From Plotosus lineatus (Eukaryota > Chordata > Actinopteri > Siluriformes > Plotosidae): a DNA stretch of 64,000 bases. The first letter of the stretch is position 1; every line of letters begins with the position of its first letter. Shown in pieces: positions 23,325 through 34,077 of the stretch. Location of the stretch: NCBI GenBank assembly GCA_024760905.1, contig CM045737.1, positions 10,048,726 to 10,112,725 on the forward strand. Reading direction: 5' to 3'. The translations under genes and the position numbers were made by a program. Under the pieces are notes generated by a model. That model ran no database searches. It was not told where the DNA came from and was given only the letters and a program-made list of their open reading frames with translations.

Positions 23325-23690
23325 TCACTTATTTTCTAAGCCGTTAATAATAATTTGAGCCTCAGAGTGGCTGGCGCCCATCCCGGCCAACTCTGGCCAA
23401 GGACTGGGTACACTCTGGACAGCTCACCATGCCATCGCAGGGCCAGCACTCGCACGTGCACACACACACACACACACGCACACACACACACACACACAGA
23501 ATCATTCACATTCACACCTTGGGGTGATTTGGAACAGCCAATTATCCTACAGTTCATGTCTTTGAACTTGTGGGAGGCACGGTTGCATCATGTGAACACC
23601 ACACAAAAACACCCTAGCCCGGGAATTGAACCCAGGACCTTCTTCCTGTGAGGTGAACGTGCTAATCACTGCATCACCATGCCTCACCAT
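23325..23690 (-). mobile_element. SINE-T copy
   Basis: On the - strand the head is near 23686 (GGCATGGTGATGCAGTGATT), with GGTCCTGGGTTCAATTCCC as the B box and a tail that includes CAGAGTGTACCCAGTCC. It contains a (CA)n at 23459-23499. An (ATT)n run follows at 23691-23737. Confidence 0.75.
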
Positions 23691-23702
23691 TATTATTATG
23701 AC

Positions 23703-23737
<35 letters not shown>

Positions 23738-23837
23738 GTTTTTGTACTACTACTCCATCATATATTGTGAGCATGGACATATACCAGACGTCTAGACAAG
23801 CCTTTTTATTTAACTTTTTTTTTTTTTTTTTTTTATA

Positions 23838-24104
23838 CACCCAAGCCATAGTGGCTCATCAGGCCGGTGCTTATCTCCGGTTTCCATAGCGTGAAGCGAC
23901 TAGGAGTACAACTCCTCCTGGATGGGACACTAGACCATCGCAGGTTACCTTCCCAGTATATTTTACTGGTTCCCATTTATACTGCTTGTGGTTGAGATCT
24001 TGCCCAGGGGTCTTAGCACAGTGAGGGTCTAACTGGGATTTGAACACACAACCTCCCGATCATGAGCGCAGCACCCTAACCACTACACCACCGGTTCCAC
24101 TTTA
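23838..24104 (-). mobile_element. tRNA-derived SINE, second family
   Basis: On the - strand: GGAACCGGTGGTGTAGTGGT (A box) and GTTGTGTGTTCAAATCCC (B box), then GACCCTCACTGTGCTAAGAC. It ends near CTATGGCTTGGGTGTA next to poly-T (poly-A in the SINE sense). Confidence 0.75.
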
Positions 24105-24247
24105 TAGTCAACTGGTTGCATCAAAATCCAAATATTTCTCGAAATTATTATAAAATATGAATTCTTTTGTTTACGTCATGTGTCCTGTTCATATGGAACT
24201 GTCACTTCCACTCAAATGTACTACAGGCTTTGTGTGATTTAAACTAG

Positions 24248-24249
<2 letters not shown>

Positions 24250-24308
<59 letters not shown>

Positions 24309-24312
24309 TTCT
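24250..24312 (+). repeat. (CT)n microsatellite at a ralgps2 splice acceptor
   Basis: About 28 CT units plus TTCTCTCTTTCTG end about 10 bp before the AG at 24321-24322. It forms the polypyrimidine tract of the exon at 24323. Confidence 0.9.
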
Positions 24313-24322
24313 GTGTGAGTAG

Positions 24323-24412
24323 GTGAGCTTCTGGGTGGTGCGAGAAATCCTTCATGCCCAAACATTGAAGATCAGAGCTGAGGTTTTAAGTCTCTACATC
24401 AGGACAGCGAAG
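24323..24412 (+). CDS. ralgps2: ralgps2 internal exon (RasGEF domain, part 1)
   Basis: This 90-bp exon encodes 30 residues, [12 protein letters not shown] followed by [18 protein letters not shown], which match the RasGEF (CDC25-homology) domain of the RALGPS family. These proteins load GTP onto RalA/RalB at membranes and also carry a PxxP motif and a C-terminal PH domain. The 5' junction is a pyrimidine tract then AG at 24321-24322; the 3' junction is AAG followed by GTAACA. It starts and ends in phase 0 and joins directly to the exon at 27917. Residues such as LHAQ and EVLSLYI favour RALGPS2 over RALGPS1 from memory of the two paralogues, so the family call is firm and the paralogue call somewhat less so. 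The N-terminal exons are not in the window and should lie left of position 1. Confidence 0.92.
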
Positions 24413-24830
24413 GTAACATCATACTCCCTTCACCTGCAAGGCATCTAAAAACTCCCAAGATGCATTTCACTTACATTAGTTTCCTGTGATATTTTCAGTA
24501 TTAGTATATGTTTATAATTTCAGTATATATTGCTGATACATTTTCAGTCCCGACCGGTCGTGCTAATTTGTCATCAGTCACGGGTTGACGCGTTCTCTTT
24601 TTCACATCTTCTGACAAAGTGCCGTTACATTCCTGCTCTTTCAGAAATAAAAATAAATAAATTAAACTGCACATGATTGCGTCATTCAGCTGAATCAGCC
24701 GAGCTGATAAATTCCCAGAGAACTGACCGGTTTACTTTGTTCACTTCTTGAATTACTGTTGACCAACCCCCGACCCCCCGTCCCCCCATGTGCAGAGTCA
24801 GTAAAAACTGTACATGTAAGAACTTTAGTA
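24413..24830. other. Start of 3.5-kb ralgps2 intron
   Basis: No transposon or regulatory element is recognised before the Tigger-like insertion. Confidence 0.5.
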
Positions 24831-25987
24831 CAGTAGGCCCTTGACTATTCGCGGTTTTGCACTCATGGTTTGGGTATTGGCGGACTGCCAAGCTACTGAC
24901 AAGTCACTCTCATTCAGCCAATGGCTGTCCTCCTTCCTGCTGATTGATTGAGATGATGTAACGCCCCTTTTTCCCTCATTCGCGCACAAGTTTTCAATGA
25001 GCCTTTTTTTTTTAGTATGTTTTAATTCCCAGTTAAGCTCTACGATGCCACTCAAACGCCATGCGTCTTCTCTGGCTAAGCGAAAAGGTAATGACATTGG
25101 ATGTCTCTTCTGAAGAAATCAGACTTTCTCCTGAAGAAACGACAGTTTCCTCTGAAGTGCCTGAAGAGAAATAAACATCTGAAAGCACTCTAGTATTAAA
25201 GTCTTTTTCAGTCATTATTCCAGTACAGTACCTAAGTTAATGTTTAGAATGTTTGTGTGTGTGATTTTATGTACTGTGGTGTAGCATGTTTATCGTTTTG
25301 TTTTGTTGATCCAATTTATTACATTTCATGTTCTTTTATGTTCTTTTTATTATGGTCTGTGTTTTTGGGGGACTTTGATTTTGACGGTGTGTTCTCGAAT
25401 GCTCCACTTCGGGTGAGGGGCGTGGCTGAGCTGTTCCGTGGCTTCTAAACATTGTAAACATTAACTTAGGCAATGTACTGGAATAATCATTGAAAAAGAC
25501 TTTAATACTACAGCTTTACAATAGTTCAGATGATTATCTTCAGGCACTTCAGAGGAAACTCTCTTTTCTTTAGGAGAAAGTCTTATTTCTTGAGTGGCAT
25601 CATAGAGCTTAACTGGATAATATATTATACATACAAAATGAAAATATATGTATACTGTATAGATAGATAGATAGATAGATAGATATAAAGTATGCTGTAT
25701 AATGTTTATATATTTAATTAATAAATATCACAGTACAAAATTAAAAGGTTTTTCTTAATCATTACTATATTTTGCTAGGTTAATACTGTATTAATGAGTA
25801 AGACTGTCTATAGAACATGTAGCATATTTTAGCGCATGTAATAGACACATAGTATTTTACTTCCGGTTGCTCATTCACGCATATAATATGATACATGGGG
25901 TTTTACTTCCGGGTACAGAACTCGCAGATTATCTTCATTCGCGGGAGAGGCCGGCCCCAAATCCCCGCGAATATCGAGGGCCTACTG
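24831..25987. mobile_element. Tigger-like element, family E (CAGTAGGCCCTTGAC ends), with internal inverted repeat
   Basis: It starts CAGTAGGCCCTTGACTATTC and ends ATATCGAGGGCCTACTG, both at TA. A remnant start (MPLKRHASSLAKRKGNDIG from 25047) looks like the N-terminus of a pogo-type transposase. Segments 25031-25215 and 25467-25615 are inverted copies of each other, so the centre can fold back. Confidence 0.88.
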
Positions 25988-26199
25988 TATTTCAAAATGT
26001 GATGTGACTCAGTGCTGATTGATAACCTGTTCTAGAATTGCGTGTGTTTGATAGTGTCGCTTGCTTTTATCGATATCAGAATATTTCACTGACAGTTGTA
26101 GACTATAAAATTTAATTTTGGAGGGAAATAAGCAAAAATTGCCTTATCAATCAGTTCAGCTTTACTGTGTCTCAACATTATTTAACACTATTTTATCTA
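25988..26199. other. Unannotated spacer between two family-E elements
   Basis: Single-copy-looking; nothing recognised. Confidence 0.4.
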
Positions 26200-26981
26200 C
26201 AGTAGGCCCTTGACTAGTCGCGGTTTTGCACTCACGGTACTGGAATAATAATTGAAAAAGACTTTAAGACAAGTACTTTTACAACAGTATATGCTGTATA
26301 ATGTTTATATTCGAACATCAATAAAAATAAGAGTAAAAATTGAAAAGTATTTCTTAATCATTACTACATTTTACTTCATGAATACTGTATTAATGAGTAA
26401 GATTGTCTATAGAATGTGTTTAAGAAGCATATTTTAGCGCATGTAATAGATACATAGCACAGGTATACTTCACCCAATGTTGTTAATTGGTTCCAGGAGA
26501 GACGACTTAAGTCGAATTAGCTTGTCTCTGTGCTAGCCTCGGCTAGGCTACGCCAAATTTACTTGTCTAGACTAAACAAAATAACCATTCCTTGTTCTGT
26601 ACTTTATTCATGAATGCAATTTTCAATATGGTTAATAATGTTGCCCCTGTAAAACACCCCTCGCTATCGCCTGCAATGAATGAAGAGAGAGTTAACGCCT
26701 CCAGCCAGCACAGACCATAACAAATAAGATCTATTTTATTAAACTTTATTTATTAAACTTATTTATTTTATTTTTCTATACTTTTTGAAAACCGACGTAT
26801 AATCGAAAACGACTTAACTCAAAACGACTTAAGCCAAAGTATACCTGTATTTTACTTCTGGCTGCTCATTCGCGCAGTGACGTGATGCATGGGGTTTTAC
26901 TTCCGGGTACAGAACTCGCGGATTATCTCGATTCGCGGGAGGGCCTGGAACCGAACCACCACGAATGTCGAGGGCCTACTG
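26200..26981. mobile_element. Tigger-like element, family E, carrying a nested element
   Basis: The left end CAGTAGGCCCTTGACTAGTC and right end TGTCGAGGGCCTACTG are at TA. Internal sequence parallels the 24831 copy but is interrupted at 26460-26847. Confidence 0.88.
26460..26847. mobile_element. Nested Tigger-like element, family G (CAGGTATACTT ends)
   Basis: The ends are CAGGTATACTTCACCC and GCCAAAGTATACCTG, with ACGACTTAAGTCGAATTAGC and AAACGACTTAAGCC inside. The surrounding family-E sequence resumes after TA, as comparison with 25848-25870 shows. The left TA has mutated to CA. Confidence 0.85.
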
Positions 26982-26987
26982 TATATA

Positions 26988-27042
<55 letters not shown>

Positions 27043-27117
27043 CATACACATAATGTATGTACATTGTCTCGCCTATTTTATGTGTATTTTATATTTATTT
27101 ATTTAGCCCCCATGTCT

Positions 27118-27440
27118 CGCCCTCATTTAGTCGTATCCAATTTCCATCCATCAGGGATTGCCTTCCCTATCACACGACCACCTCTGACTAGGGGAGGACA
27201 AAAGCATACCCAATACCACCCGTGACATGCAATGCTAGCCACCCGCCTCTTTTTGACCTGCGGCGCATGCGCTCTTGTGGATGGTCTAACACACTCAGAG
27301 GGAATGCGCTGTCCGCCCCTCTTTTTCAAATGAGCACACCGACACCCATGATTGTCTGGCGATTGCTGTGAGTGACAGTTAATTGGGCGGATGCCATCCC
27401 TCCCTCCCGTGAGAGTTCGACCAATCAGCTCTCGTGGACT
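27118..27440. repeat. Unclassified interspersed repeat U, copy 1
   Basis: TCGTATCCAATTTCCATCCA, ATTGCCTTCCCTATCACACG, TTTTTGACCTGCGGCGCATG and GCGATTGCTGTGAGTGACAG recur in the same order at 56133-56485. Termini and type are unclear. Confidence 0.7.
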
Positions 27441-27916
27441 TCCACTCACAGACGGCTGTGGCGTTAAACCTGGATTCGTTACTTATGTTGAAAGTAAACA
27501 GGTTACATTTGACAAAATACAACAAATCTCATTCGGCTCCAGCAGGAATTTGAGTTTATTTTTTATTAAACGTCTTCAAGTTTAATTCGAATGAGATTTC
27601 TTATCATGATTTTATTTTAAATGTAGTTCAGCTGTACATGTTTGAAATGTTAATTTGTTTATAAAGCTGTTTAAAATGTGACCCTCCATTAAGGTGAGCG
27701 ATTCACTAATGGTTTAATACAGTAGATATGAAAGCTTTAAACGTTTAAATATTTAATATCACTAGAATTCCAGTTTTCATTTATAAAAAGAAAATAATTG
27801 ATCTAGTTTATTTTTGGGATGACCCGCATTGACTGAAGATGTTTTTTTTTAATTAGAAAGCTGTTTATACAATAATAATGTTTTTGTTTCTGTGCGTGTC
27901 TTATCTGATTATACAG
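27441..27916. other. End of ralgps2 intron
   Basis: AT-rich intronic sequence leading to the acceptor at 27916. Confidence 0.5.
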
Positions 27917-28009
27917 AAACTGTGTGACATGAATAACCTCCATGCAGTAATGGCCGTGGTGTCAGGTTTACAGAGCGCGCCGATATTTCGACTTGCCAAA
28001 ACCTGGGCT
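27917..28009 (+). CDS. ralgps2: ralgps2 internal exon (RasGEF domain, part 2)
   Basis: This 93-bp, phase-0 exon encodes 31 residues. Its core, [19 protein letters not shown], is the hallmark RasGEF block (compare the NNFN..MAI.SGL.S..I.RL..TW pattern of Ras-family exchange factors), ending RLAKTWA. The acceptor is TTATACAG at 27909-27916 and the donor GTAAGT starts at 28010, a near-perfect consensus. The 5' neighbour ends TAK and this exon begins KLCDMNN, giving uninterrupted family similarity. The preceding intron is 3504 bp. The downstream intron opens with a (TC)n/(AC)n microsatellite. No frameshift or stop is present. Confidence 0.94.
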
Positions 28010-28049
28010 GTAAGTACCTGCTTTGTTCTGCTGATTTGCATCGTTCTCA

Positions 28050-28089
28050 CACACACTCACATACTATCTCTCTCTCTTTTTCTCACTCA

Positions 28090-28123
<34 letters not shown>

Positions 28124-28145
28124 TACACACACACACACACACATA

Positions 28146-28177
<32 letters not shown>

Positions 28178-28318
28178 TACACACTTTTTCTCTCTCTCTC
28201 TCACACACACACGCATACTCTCTTTCTCTCTCTCTCTCACACACACACACACGCATACTCTCTTTCTCTCTCTCTCTCTATCTCTCTCATTCTCTCTCAC
28301 ACACACACACACACATTC
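28050..28318 (+). repeat. Compound (CT)n/(CA)n microsatellite
   Basis: Alternating CT and CA blocks begin 40 bp after the ralgps2 donor at 28010. Reading frames of His/Thr/Ser/Leu across it are artefacts. Confidence 0.92.
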
Positions 28319-28384
28319 TCTTTAAGGTGTGGCTCATGGTTCACAAAGCAGTTGTTTGGCAAAAGGAAAAATTTTGCAGGTCAT

Positions 28385-28550
28385 CACATTTACAGCATTT
28401 TATAGATGCTCTTATCTATCTTTTTTTAATACAAATAAGCAATTTAAGGTCAAGGGCCTTTCTCAAGGGCCCAACTGTGGTGATAGTGGGGATTGAGTAC
28501 CTGACCTTTGGATTAGCAACCCATTGCCTTATCCACTAAGTCACCACTGC
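28385..28550 (-). mobile_element. tRNA-derived SINE (CATTTACAGCATTT tail type)
   Basis: On the - strand: GCAGTGGTGACTTAGTGGAT (A box) and AAGGTCAGGTACTCAATCCC (B box). The end matches the family at 48880 (ATGCTGTAAATG). Confidence 0.75.
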
Positions 28551-28567
28551 TCTATAAATGTCCCGTC

Positions 28568-28686
28568 ATTAGATATTTACAGCATTTGGTGGGGTTAGTA
28601 TTGCCTTGATCAATGGCCCAACAGTGAGGATCGACCCGCTGACCTTCGAATCAGTAACCCATCACCGTGTCCACCAAGCCACCTCT
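28568..28686 (-). mobile_element. tRNA-derived SINE, shortened copy of the same type
   Basis: On the - strand: GGTGGCTTGGTGGACACGGT and TCGAAGGTCAGCGGGTCGAT, ending in AATGCTGTAAATATC. It lies head-to-tail with the copy at 28385. Confidence 0.65.
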
Positions 28687-28689
28687 GGC

Positions 28690-29734
28690 CATAGCACATA
28701 AAACAGTCGACAGAATGTGAAGCGTCCATGTCACTTGGAGCCTCATTGCTTATAATGTTTCTTTATAATGTCTGATGCTTTATTTCACACTTGGATGAAG
28801 ACCAAGAATTCCACAACGAGTCCAGAGGTTTTCAGAGAATGCAGCGGGGATGTGGTTAACATGAAATGATGTGCAGTTTTCAACTTCATTCTTCATCTTT
28901 ATTACGACCATGCCAGAGCCTCACTGTATCTGACATGTCCCCACAAATTTCTTACCTCTTACATAATCATACATGCAAAACATCCCATGCATCCTTAAAG
29001 CAACCAATCAGATCGCGTCATGTGCTCATCACATTCTCACTGTGTATTTCCAGTCTTATTAATAATGCTCCATGTGCCACGCCTATTAAATTGTTCTGCG
29101 AGTTCTTGTGTCTCCAGCTACATTCAACACTTATACACCACACGTGCACCAAACCATTCCCTACTACATTTTAGTTCTGCTGTTCTAGCGTCTTATTACA
29201 CTCTTCATTCTTCCTGCTTCCTCTTAATTTGTTTAACATGCCCAGATTTTGAACAGGTCCTTCATATCCGAGGAGCCTAGACCACATATTATTAGGTCTT
29301 AGCATGTTGTACAAATTCCGTGTTTCTAGTGTTCTAGTGCCCGCCCTGTGAACAATAAAGCGCACCTGTTTTCATAGATGAAACGGGGAAATCATAGTCA
29401 CTGTAATAGAGATGCGAAGAAACATGGAAATCAAACTAAAGCTGGAACTGGTGGAGCACTAGAGCCAGAGAGATCACGGGGAATAGGGGCAGTCTTCTAG
29501 CACCGGGAAGGGTGCTGCTAGTCTTTATAGCTTGTGATTAAATGGAATCAGGTGTGTTTGTTTAGCACTTTACCCTGCGTGTGGCAGCCAGGCTCCTCTC
29601 CAACACGCATTTCAACGCACAACTCTTTTGTGAGAGACCATAACACACTAAAAATCCACAGTGCAGTTAAAGAGTCTCTCACAACACAGACCATAATATA
29701 GTGCACTGTATTCAATAATTTTTTCACTTAATTT
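28690..29734. other. Gene-free stretch
   Basis: No exon or transposon end is firmly recognised. It is AT-rich, with frames lacking any family resemblance. Confidence 0.4.
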
Positions 29735-29907
29735 GCGGACCTATGGTATGAGTTACAGTACTGTTACCTTCTGTTCAAAAGATGATGGAACGAATTAAGA
29801 TCATTTACATTATTTATAATGGGAAAAGCGGATTTGGAATCCAAACAAATTGGAATCCGAACAGCCGTCTGGAACGGATTAGGTTCGAGTACCGAGGCCT
29901 CACTGTA
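29735..29907. mobile_element. Tigger-like 3' end fragment
   Basis: It ends GGATTAGGTTCGAGTACCGA then GGCCTCACTGTA, the mirror of the CAGTGAGGCCTCGGTACTC type of Tigger end. The left terminus is missing. Confidence 0.6.
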
Positions 29908-30206
29908 CATTGTTGCATCGGTGTGTGCATATGCATCTGCGTGCGCGTGCCCGCGTATGTATGTGTCTTCTTCTTCTCATGCAATACCATCTATAGGTGT
30001 GTGTATTTATATTTTGTTTACATCTTATGTTATTTTTAATGTTTAATTGTTATTATAAGCATTTATAGCATTGAATATGTATTATTGATATTATATAAAC
30101 ATATACATGGCCATGTATATGTCAGTCGGGAGGTGTGGTGGTGATCCTACTTTCGATGTTCGCATGGGGATCTCAGCCCCAATTATCCATGAAAAGTGAG
30201 GTTTCC

Positions 30207-30210
<4 letters not shown>
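29908..30210 (-). mobile_element. MITE-A fragment
   Basis: ATTGTTATTATAAGCATTTA, GCATTGAATATGTATTATTG, GATCCTAC and AAAAGTGAGGTTTCCCTGTG follow the MITE-A order in reverse orientation. The outer left end is lost. A (GT)n(AT)n follows at 30205-30260. Confidence 0.75.
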
Positions 30211-30260
<50 letters not shown>

Positions 30261-30263
<3 letters not shown>

Positions 30264-30760
30264 GAAAAAATGAAGAAAAGTGAACACCAAAAATTAGATT
30301 TTTACACAGTCAGATAGAGGAGACTCAAAGCTGCAAAATGCAGCCAAAACACCTTGAAAACTGAGTGAGCTGTGCCATTTCTTGTGTCAGCAATCAACTA
30401 AAAATTTCAAAAGTCTTTTTTGAGAAAAATGAGCACAAAGATTGCACTTCTTTCAAGATCATTAGTCCTTAGCAACCAGACATTTTTATGCACGTCAGCC
30501 ATATAAACTTATAGAAAACATGTCTAGGAAGAGTTTTAGGAAGAGATGATAAGAGAAATCATCTTCATTTTAATCTGACACGCCCTTTTTAAACCCATCA
30601 GTCACCGTGGTAACCCCCAAAAATGAACAAAAAATGACTTTTTTTTCATTTCTGTTTATTCCAATAAGATCAGTATGTCTCTTTTTGACCATTATATAAA
30701 GATTCAAATGCCTTCAAATGATACTGATTGAAAAAAAAAAAAAACACTGTCAGTGTTCAC
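30261..30760. other. Gene-free stretch
   Basis: Nothing recognised apart from A and T runs; borders the RTE fragment. Confidence 0.4.
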
Positions 30761-30763
30761 ACA

Positions 30764-31540
30764 TCACACCGGACACTTTTCTCCAGCCATTCCAACCTGC
30801 CTGCACGCACTTCTTCACCTCTTTTCTACACTCTCCATTGCTCTGGATTGTTGAGCCTAAGTACTTAAAATCCTCCACCTTCTTTATCTCTGCCCCCTGT
30901 AACCTCACCGTTCCTCTTGGGTCCTTGTCGTTCACACACATGTATTCTGTCTTACTGAGACTAACCTTCATTCGTCTCCTTTCCAGGGCATACCTCCACC
31001 TCTCTAGATTTTCCTCCACTTGTTCTCTGCTCTCACTACAGATCACGATGTCATCTGCAAACATCATAGTCCATGGAGATTCTTGTCTAACCTCGTCTGT
31101 CAGCCTGTCCATCACCATAGCAAACAAGAAGGGGCTGAGAGCTGACCCTTGATGCAGTCCCACCTCCACCATGAACTTTTCTGTCACACCGACAGCACAC
31201 CTCACCACTGTCTTACATCTCTCATACATGTCCTGCACCACTCTAACATACTTCTCTGTCACTCCAGACTTCCTCATACAATACCACAGTTCTTCTCTCG
31301 GCACCCTGTCATATGCTTTCTCCAGATCCACAAAGGCACAATGCAGCTCCTTCTGACCTTCTCTGTACTTCTCTATTAACATCCTCAAAGCAAACACTGC
31401 ATCTGTGGTGCTCTTTCTTGGCCTGAAACCAAACTGTTGTTCACAAATGCTGACCTCTGCCCTTAGACAAGCTTCCACTATTCTTTCCCATAACTTAATT
31501 GTATGGCTCATCATCTTTATCCCTCTGTAGTTGCCAATAT
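30764..31540 (-). mobile_element. RTE LINE fragment, RT domain only
   Basis: The - strand encodes KLWERIVEACLRAEVSICEQ, AFVDLEKAYDRV, GLHQGSALSPFLFA, FADDIV and DFKYLGSTIQSNGE, near-identical to the copy at 12661. It has an open frame of about 250 residues but is cut at both sides: the 5' part ends beside a MITE-A copy and the 3' part stops before the thumb. The 3' loss is unusual for ordinary 5' truncation and implies a later deletion. Confidence 0.92.
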
Positions 31541-31555
31541 ATTTATACACACACA

Positions 31556-31903
31556 CAGTGTTCCCTTGCTACTTTGTGCTTCAATTTCTGTGGCTCCAGT
31601 GCATCGTTGGTTTTTCAAAAAATTCACCGAATTGAAAAATGGGGAAAAGGTACATCTGTGTGTGCGTGCGTCTGTATATGTGTGTTTATATTTTATTGAC
31701 ATCTTATGCATTATTTTTAAATGTTTGTCATTATAAGCGTTTATAGAGTTGAATATGTATTTATTGATATTATACACACATATACATGTACCATGTACGT
31801 ATACGTCAGTAAGGGGAGGTAGTTGATCCTACTTCGAGAAAATCGGCTGTCACGGGGGTGTGTGTTTCTCGGTCCCCATTAACCGCAGAAAGTGAGGGAT
31901 TCA

Positions 31904-31905
<2 letters not shown>
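31556..31905 (-). mobile_element. MITE-A copy
   Basis: It begins CAGTGTTCCCTTGCTACTTT and ends CGCAGAAAGTGAGGGATTCATG, with the GTTGAATATGTATTTATTGA body. It is diverged at both ends. Confidence 0.75.
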
Positions 31906-31907
<2 letters not shown>

Positions 31908-31965
<58 letters not shown>

Positions 31966-31969
31966 CGCG

Positions 31970-32012
<43 letters not shown>
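31908..32012 (+). repeat. (GT)n(GC)n(CA)n compound microsatellite
   Basis: A GT tract passes through GCGCGC into a CA tract, making a nearly perfect palindrome of about 100 bp. It can form a hairpin or Z-DNA. Confidence 0.9.
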
Positions 32013-32013
<1 letters not shown>

Positions 32014-32016
<3 letters not shown>

Positions 32017-32268
32017 CCAGTGCGGCTAACTGGGTTATCAAAGGCGTGCCATGTCTCTCACTGTCTATAGTGTGAGGCATCTAAAAGAACCATTGCTTAC
32101 TTTTGTAAAGAGTAGCTGCAAAGCTGTCAGTGTCTTTCTGTCCCTTGCTAAAGGGTTGTGACAGGAGGGGCAGCCAACTTAAAAACCTGTGCCAAATCAA
32201 ATGTGCAAATCAGATGATTCGCTGTAGCGACTCTTGAGAAAAGGGAAAAAGCCGAAAAGGAAGAAAGA
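32014..32268 (+). mobile_element. RTE-tailed SINE lacking its tRNA head
   Basis: It begins at CAGTGCGGCTAACTGGGTTA and runs through TTCTGTCCCTTGCTAAAGGG to ATTCGCTGTAGCGACTCTTG and AAAGCCGAAAAGGAAGAAAG. The 5' part is replaced by the (GT)n(CA)n tract. Confidence 0.8.
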
Positions 32269-32283
32269 AACTATATATACATA

Positions 32284-32858
32284 CAGTCTGCCCCCTTCTT
32301 ACGAAAACCCCTGAATACGAAAAATCCAGTATACGAAAAACATTTTCCTAAATTTTTGTCCTCTGTATACGAAACAACTTCTTATGAAAAGAGCCAAATG
32401 TGCCATTCAAACATTAAAACACGCCATTCAAACGATGTGCGAGTTCCTCTCTCATTGGCTGTCTTCCAACATCCCACCCCACTGGTTCCCATTGGCTTGG
32501 AGGTATGACGCTGTCGTTCCAACTTCGTTCAAGTTTGTTTGAACTGTGTTCATATTTGTGTGTCATTACAACTTCATGTTATGGCTCAGGCTTTTAACGT
32601 TCCATAAACATTTGTAAGATTATAACTCTGCTCAGAAGACATGGTCAACACACGCACGCACACACGCATGCATGTGTGATTCCCGGTGCCATGGTCATTG
32701 TAAGATTATAACTCTGCTCAGAAGACATGGTCAACACGCGCACACACAGACACACACACACGCACACACACACGCACGCACGCATGTGTGATTCCCGGTG
32801 CCATGGTCATTGTAAGATTATAACTCTGCTAAGAAGACATGGTCAACACATGCGCGGG

Positions 32859-32907
<49 letters not shown>

Positions 32908-33132
32908 AAGTGTGATTCCCAATGCCATGGTCATTGTAAGATTATATCACTGCCAAGAAGACATGGTCACACGAAGTAAGTACCTTAAAAGGTCTGCTTT
33001 TATAATTTTTAAAGGGTAGTCTTTGCAGCCTTGGAACGAATCACCCGTTTTACATGTAAAATGTGCCTCTACTTTCGAAAACCTAAAAAGGGGCTGGACC
33101 GGATTAATTTCGTAAGAAGGAGGGGGCGACTG
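32284..33132. mobile_element. Tigger-like element with internal tandem array
   Basis: It starts CAGTCTGCCCCCTTCTTACG and ends GTAAGAAGGAGGGGGCGACTG. Between about 32610 and 32960 a block containing ATTATAACTCTGCTCAGAAG plus ACATGGTCAACAC and a CA tract is repeated about three to four times. One CCATTGGCTTGGAGGTATGA unit lies at 32490. Confidence 0.82.
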
Positions 33133-33153
33133 TGTGTGTGTGTGTGTGTATGG

Positions 33154-33201
<48 letters not shown>
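33131..33201 (+). repeat. (GT)n then (AT)n microsatellite
   Basis: GT and AT runs join two Tigger-like elements. Confidence 0.9.
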
Positions 33202-33204
<3 letters not shown>

Positions 33205-33225
33205 TGTGTATAAAATATGTATACA

Positions 33226-33378
33226 GTTGTACCTCACCTTACTAACTTATTCCGTTCCAGAAGTGGTTTTGTCACCTGGATTTTTTTGTAAGTTGAACCG
33301 CATTTTACATGTAAAAGGCCTGATTCGTTCCAAGGCCCCCATTACCACCCCCTAAACCCTTTCAAAATGATAAAAGTA
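33226..33378 (+). mobile_element. Family-F Tigger-like 5' fragment
   Basis: CAGTTGTACCTCACCTTACT is followed by the TTCCGTTCCAGAAGTGG and ACATGTAAAAGGCCTG blocks. It is cut at 33378, where a family-D element begins. Confidence 0.75.
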
Positions 33379-33638
33379 CAGTCGGCCCCCCAATTTACAA
33401 AATTAATCCGTCCCAGAGCCATTTTCGTATAGCGTTGATTTCGTAAGTATGGGTCGCATCTTACATGTTAAACGCCTAATTCGTTCCAAGGCTTCAGTCT
33501 TTGAACCAGATAAATCCTTTAAAAATGATAAAAGTACACCAATTTTGTATGAAATATGTGTTAAAAGTAAAAGAAAATTATTTATTAAACCATTTTATTC
33601 CCATATTAATTAATTAAACCATTATTAAACATTTTTAT

Positions 33639-33680
<42 letters not shown>

Positions 33681-34077
33681 CTCTCTCTCTCTCACTCTCT
33701 CTCTTTTTCTCTCTCTATCTCCTTCTCTCTCGCACGCGCTGCGGGCCACGCCCACAAGACGTGGAATTCAAAGCGCATTCCCTGCTTGACAAACTCAACT
33801 TTAATTTGATTCCTTGAGGTATCTGGATTCCAGATGAACTCAAATGCACCCACATTTATTAAACATTTACTGAATTAAAACAACTTAAAAAACTAAAGCG
33901 TGAAGCTTCCTTCTGTCTCTATCTGGGACGCCAGCGGAGCGGGATGTCGAGCGACAGCCAATGAGAGAGCAACTGGCACGTGAATTTTGAATTTCTTTTC
34001 GTAAGAGAGGGTTGTTTTGTATTTCGGGGACAGAAACTCAAGAAAATGTTTTTCGTAATCCGAGGATTTCGTATATG
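33379..34077. mobile_element. Tigger-like element, family D, 3' end degraded
   Basis: It starts CAGTCGGCCCCCCAATTTAC at TA. The body matches 9757 and 39589 (GTGAAGCTTCCTTCTGTCTC, GGCCACGCCCACAAGACGTG). The right end is lost into a short MITE-A piece (34078-34136). It contains a (CA)n(CT)n at about 33640-33730. Confidence 0.75.
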
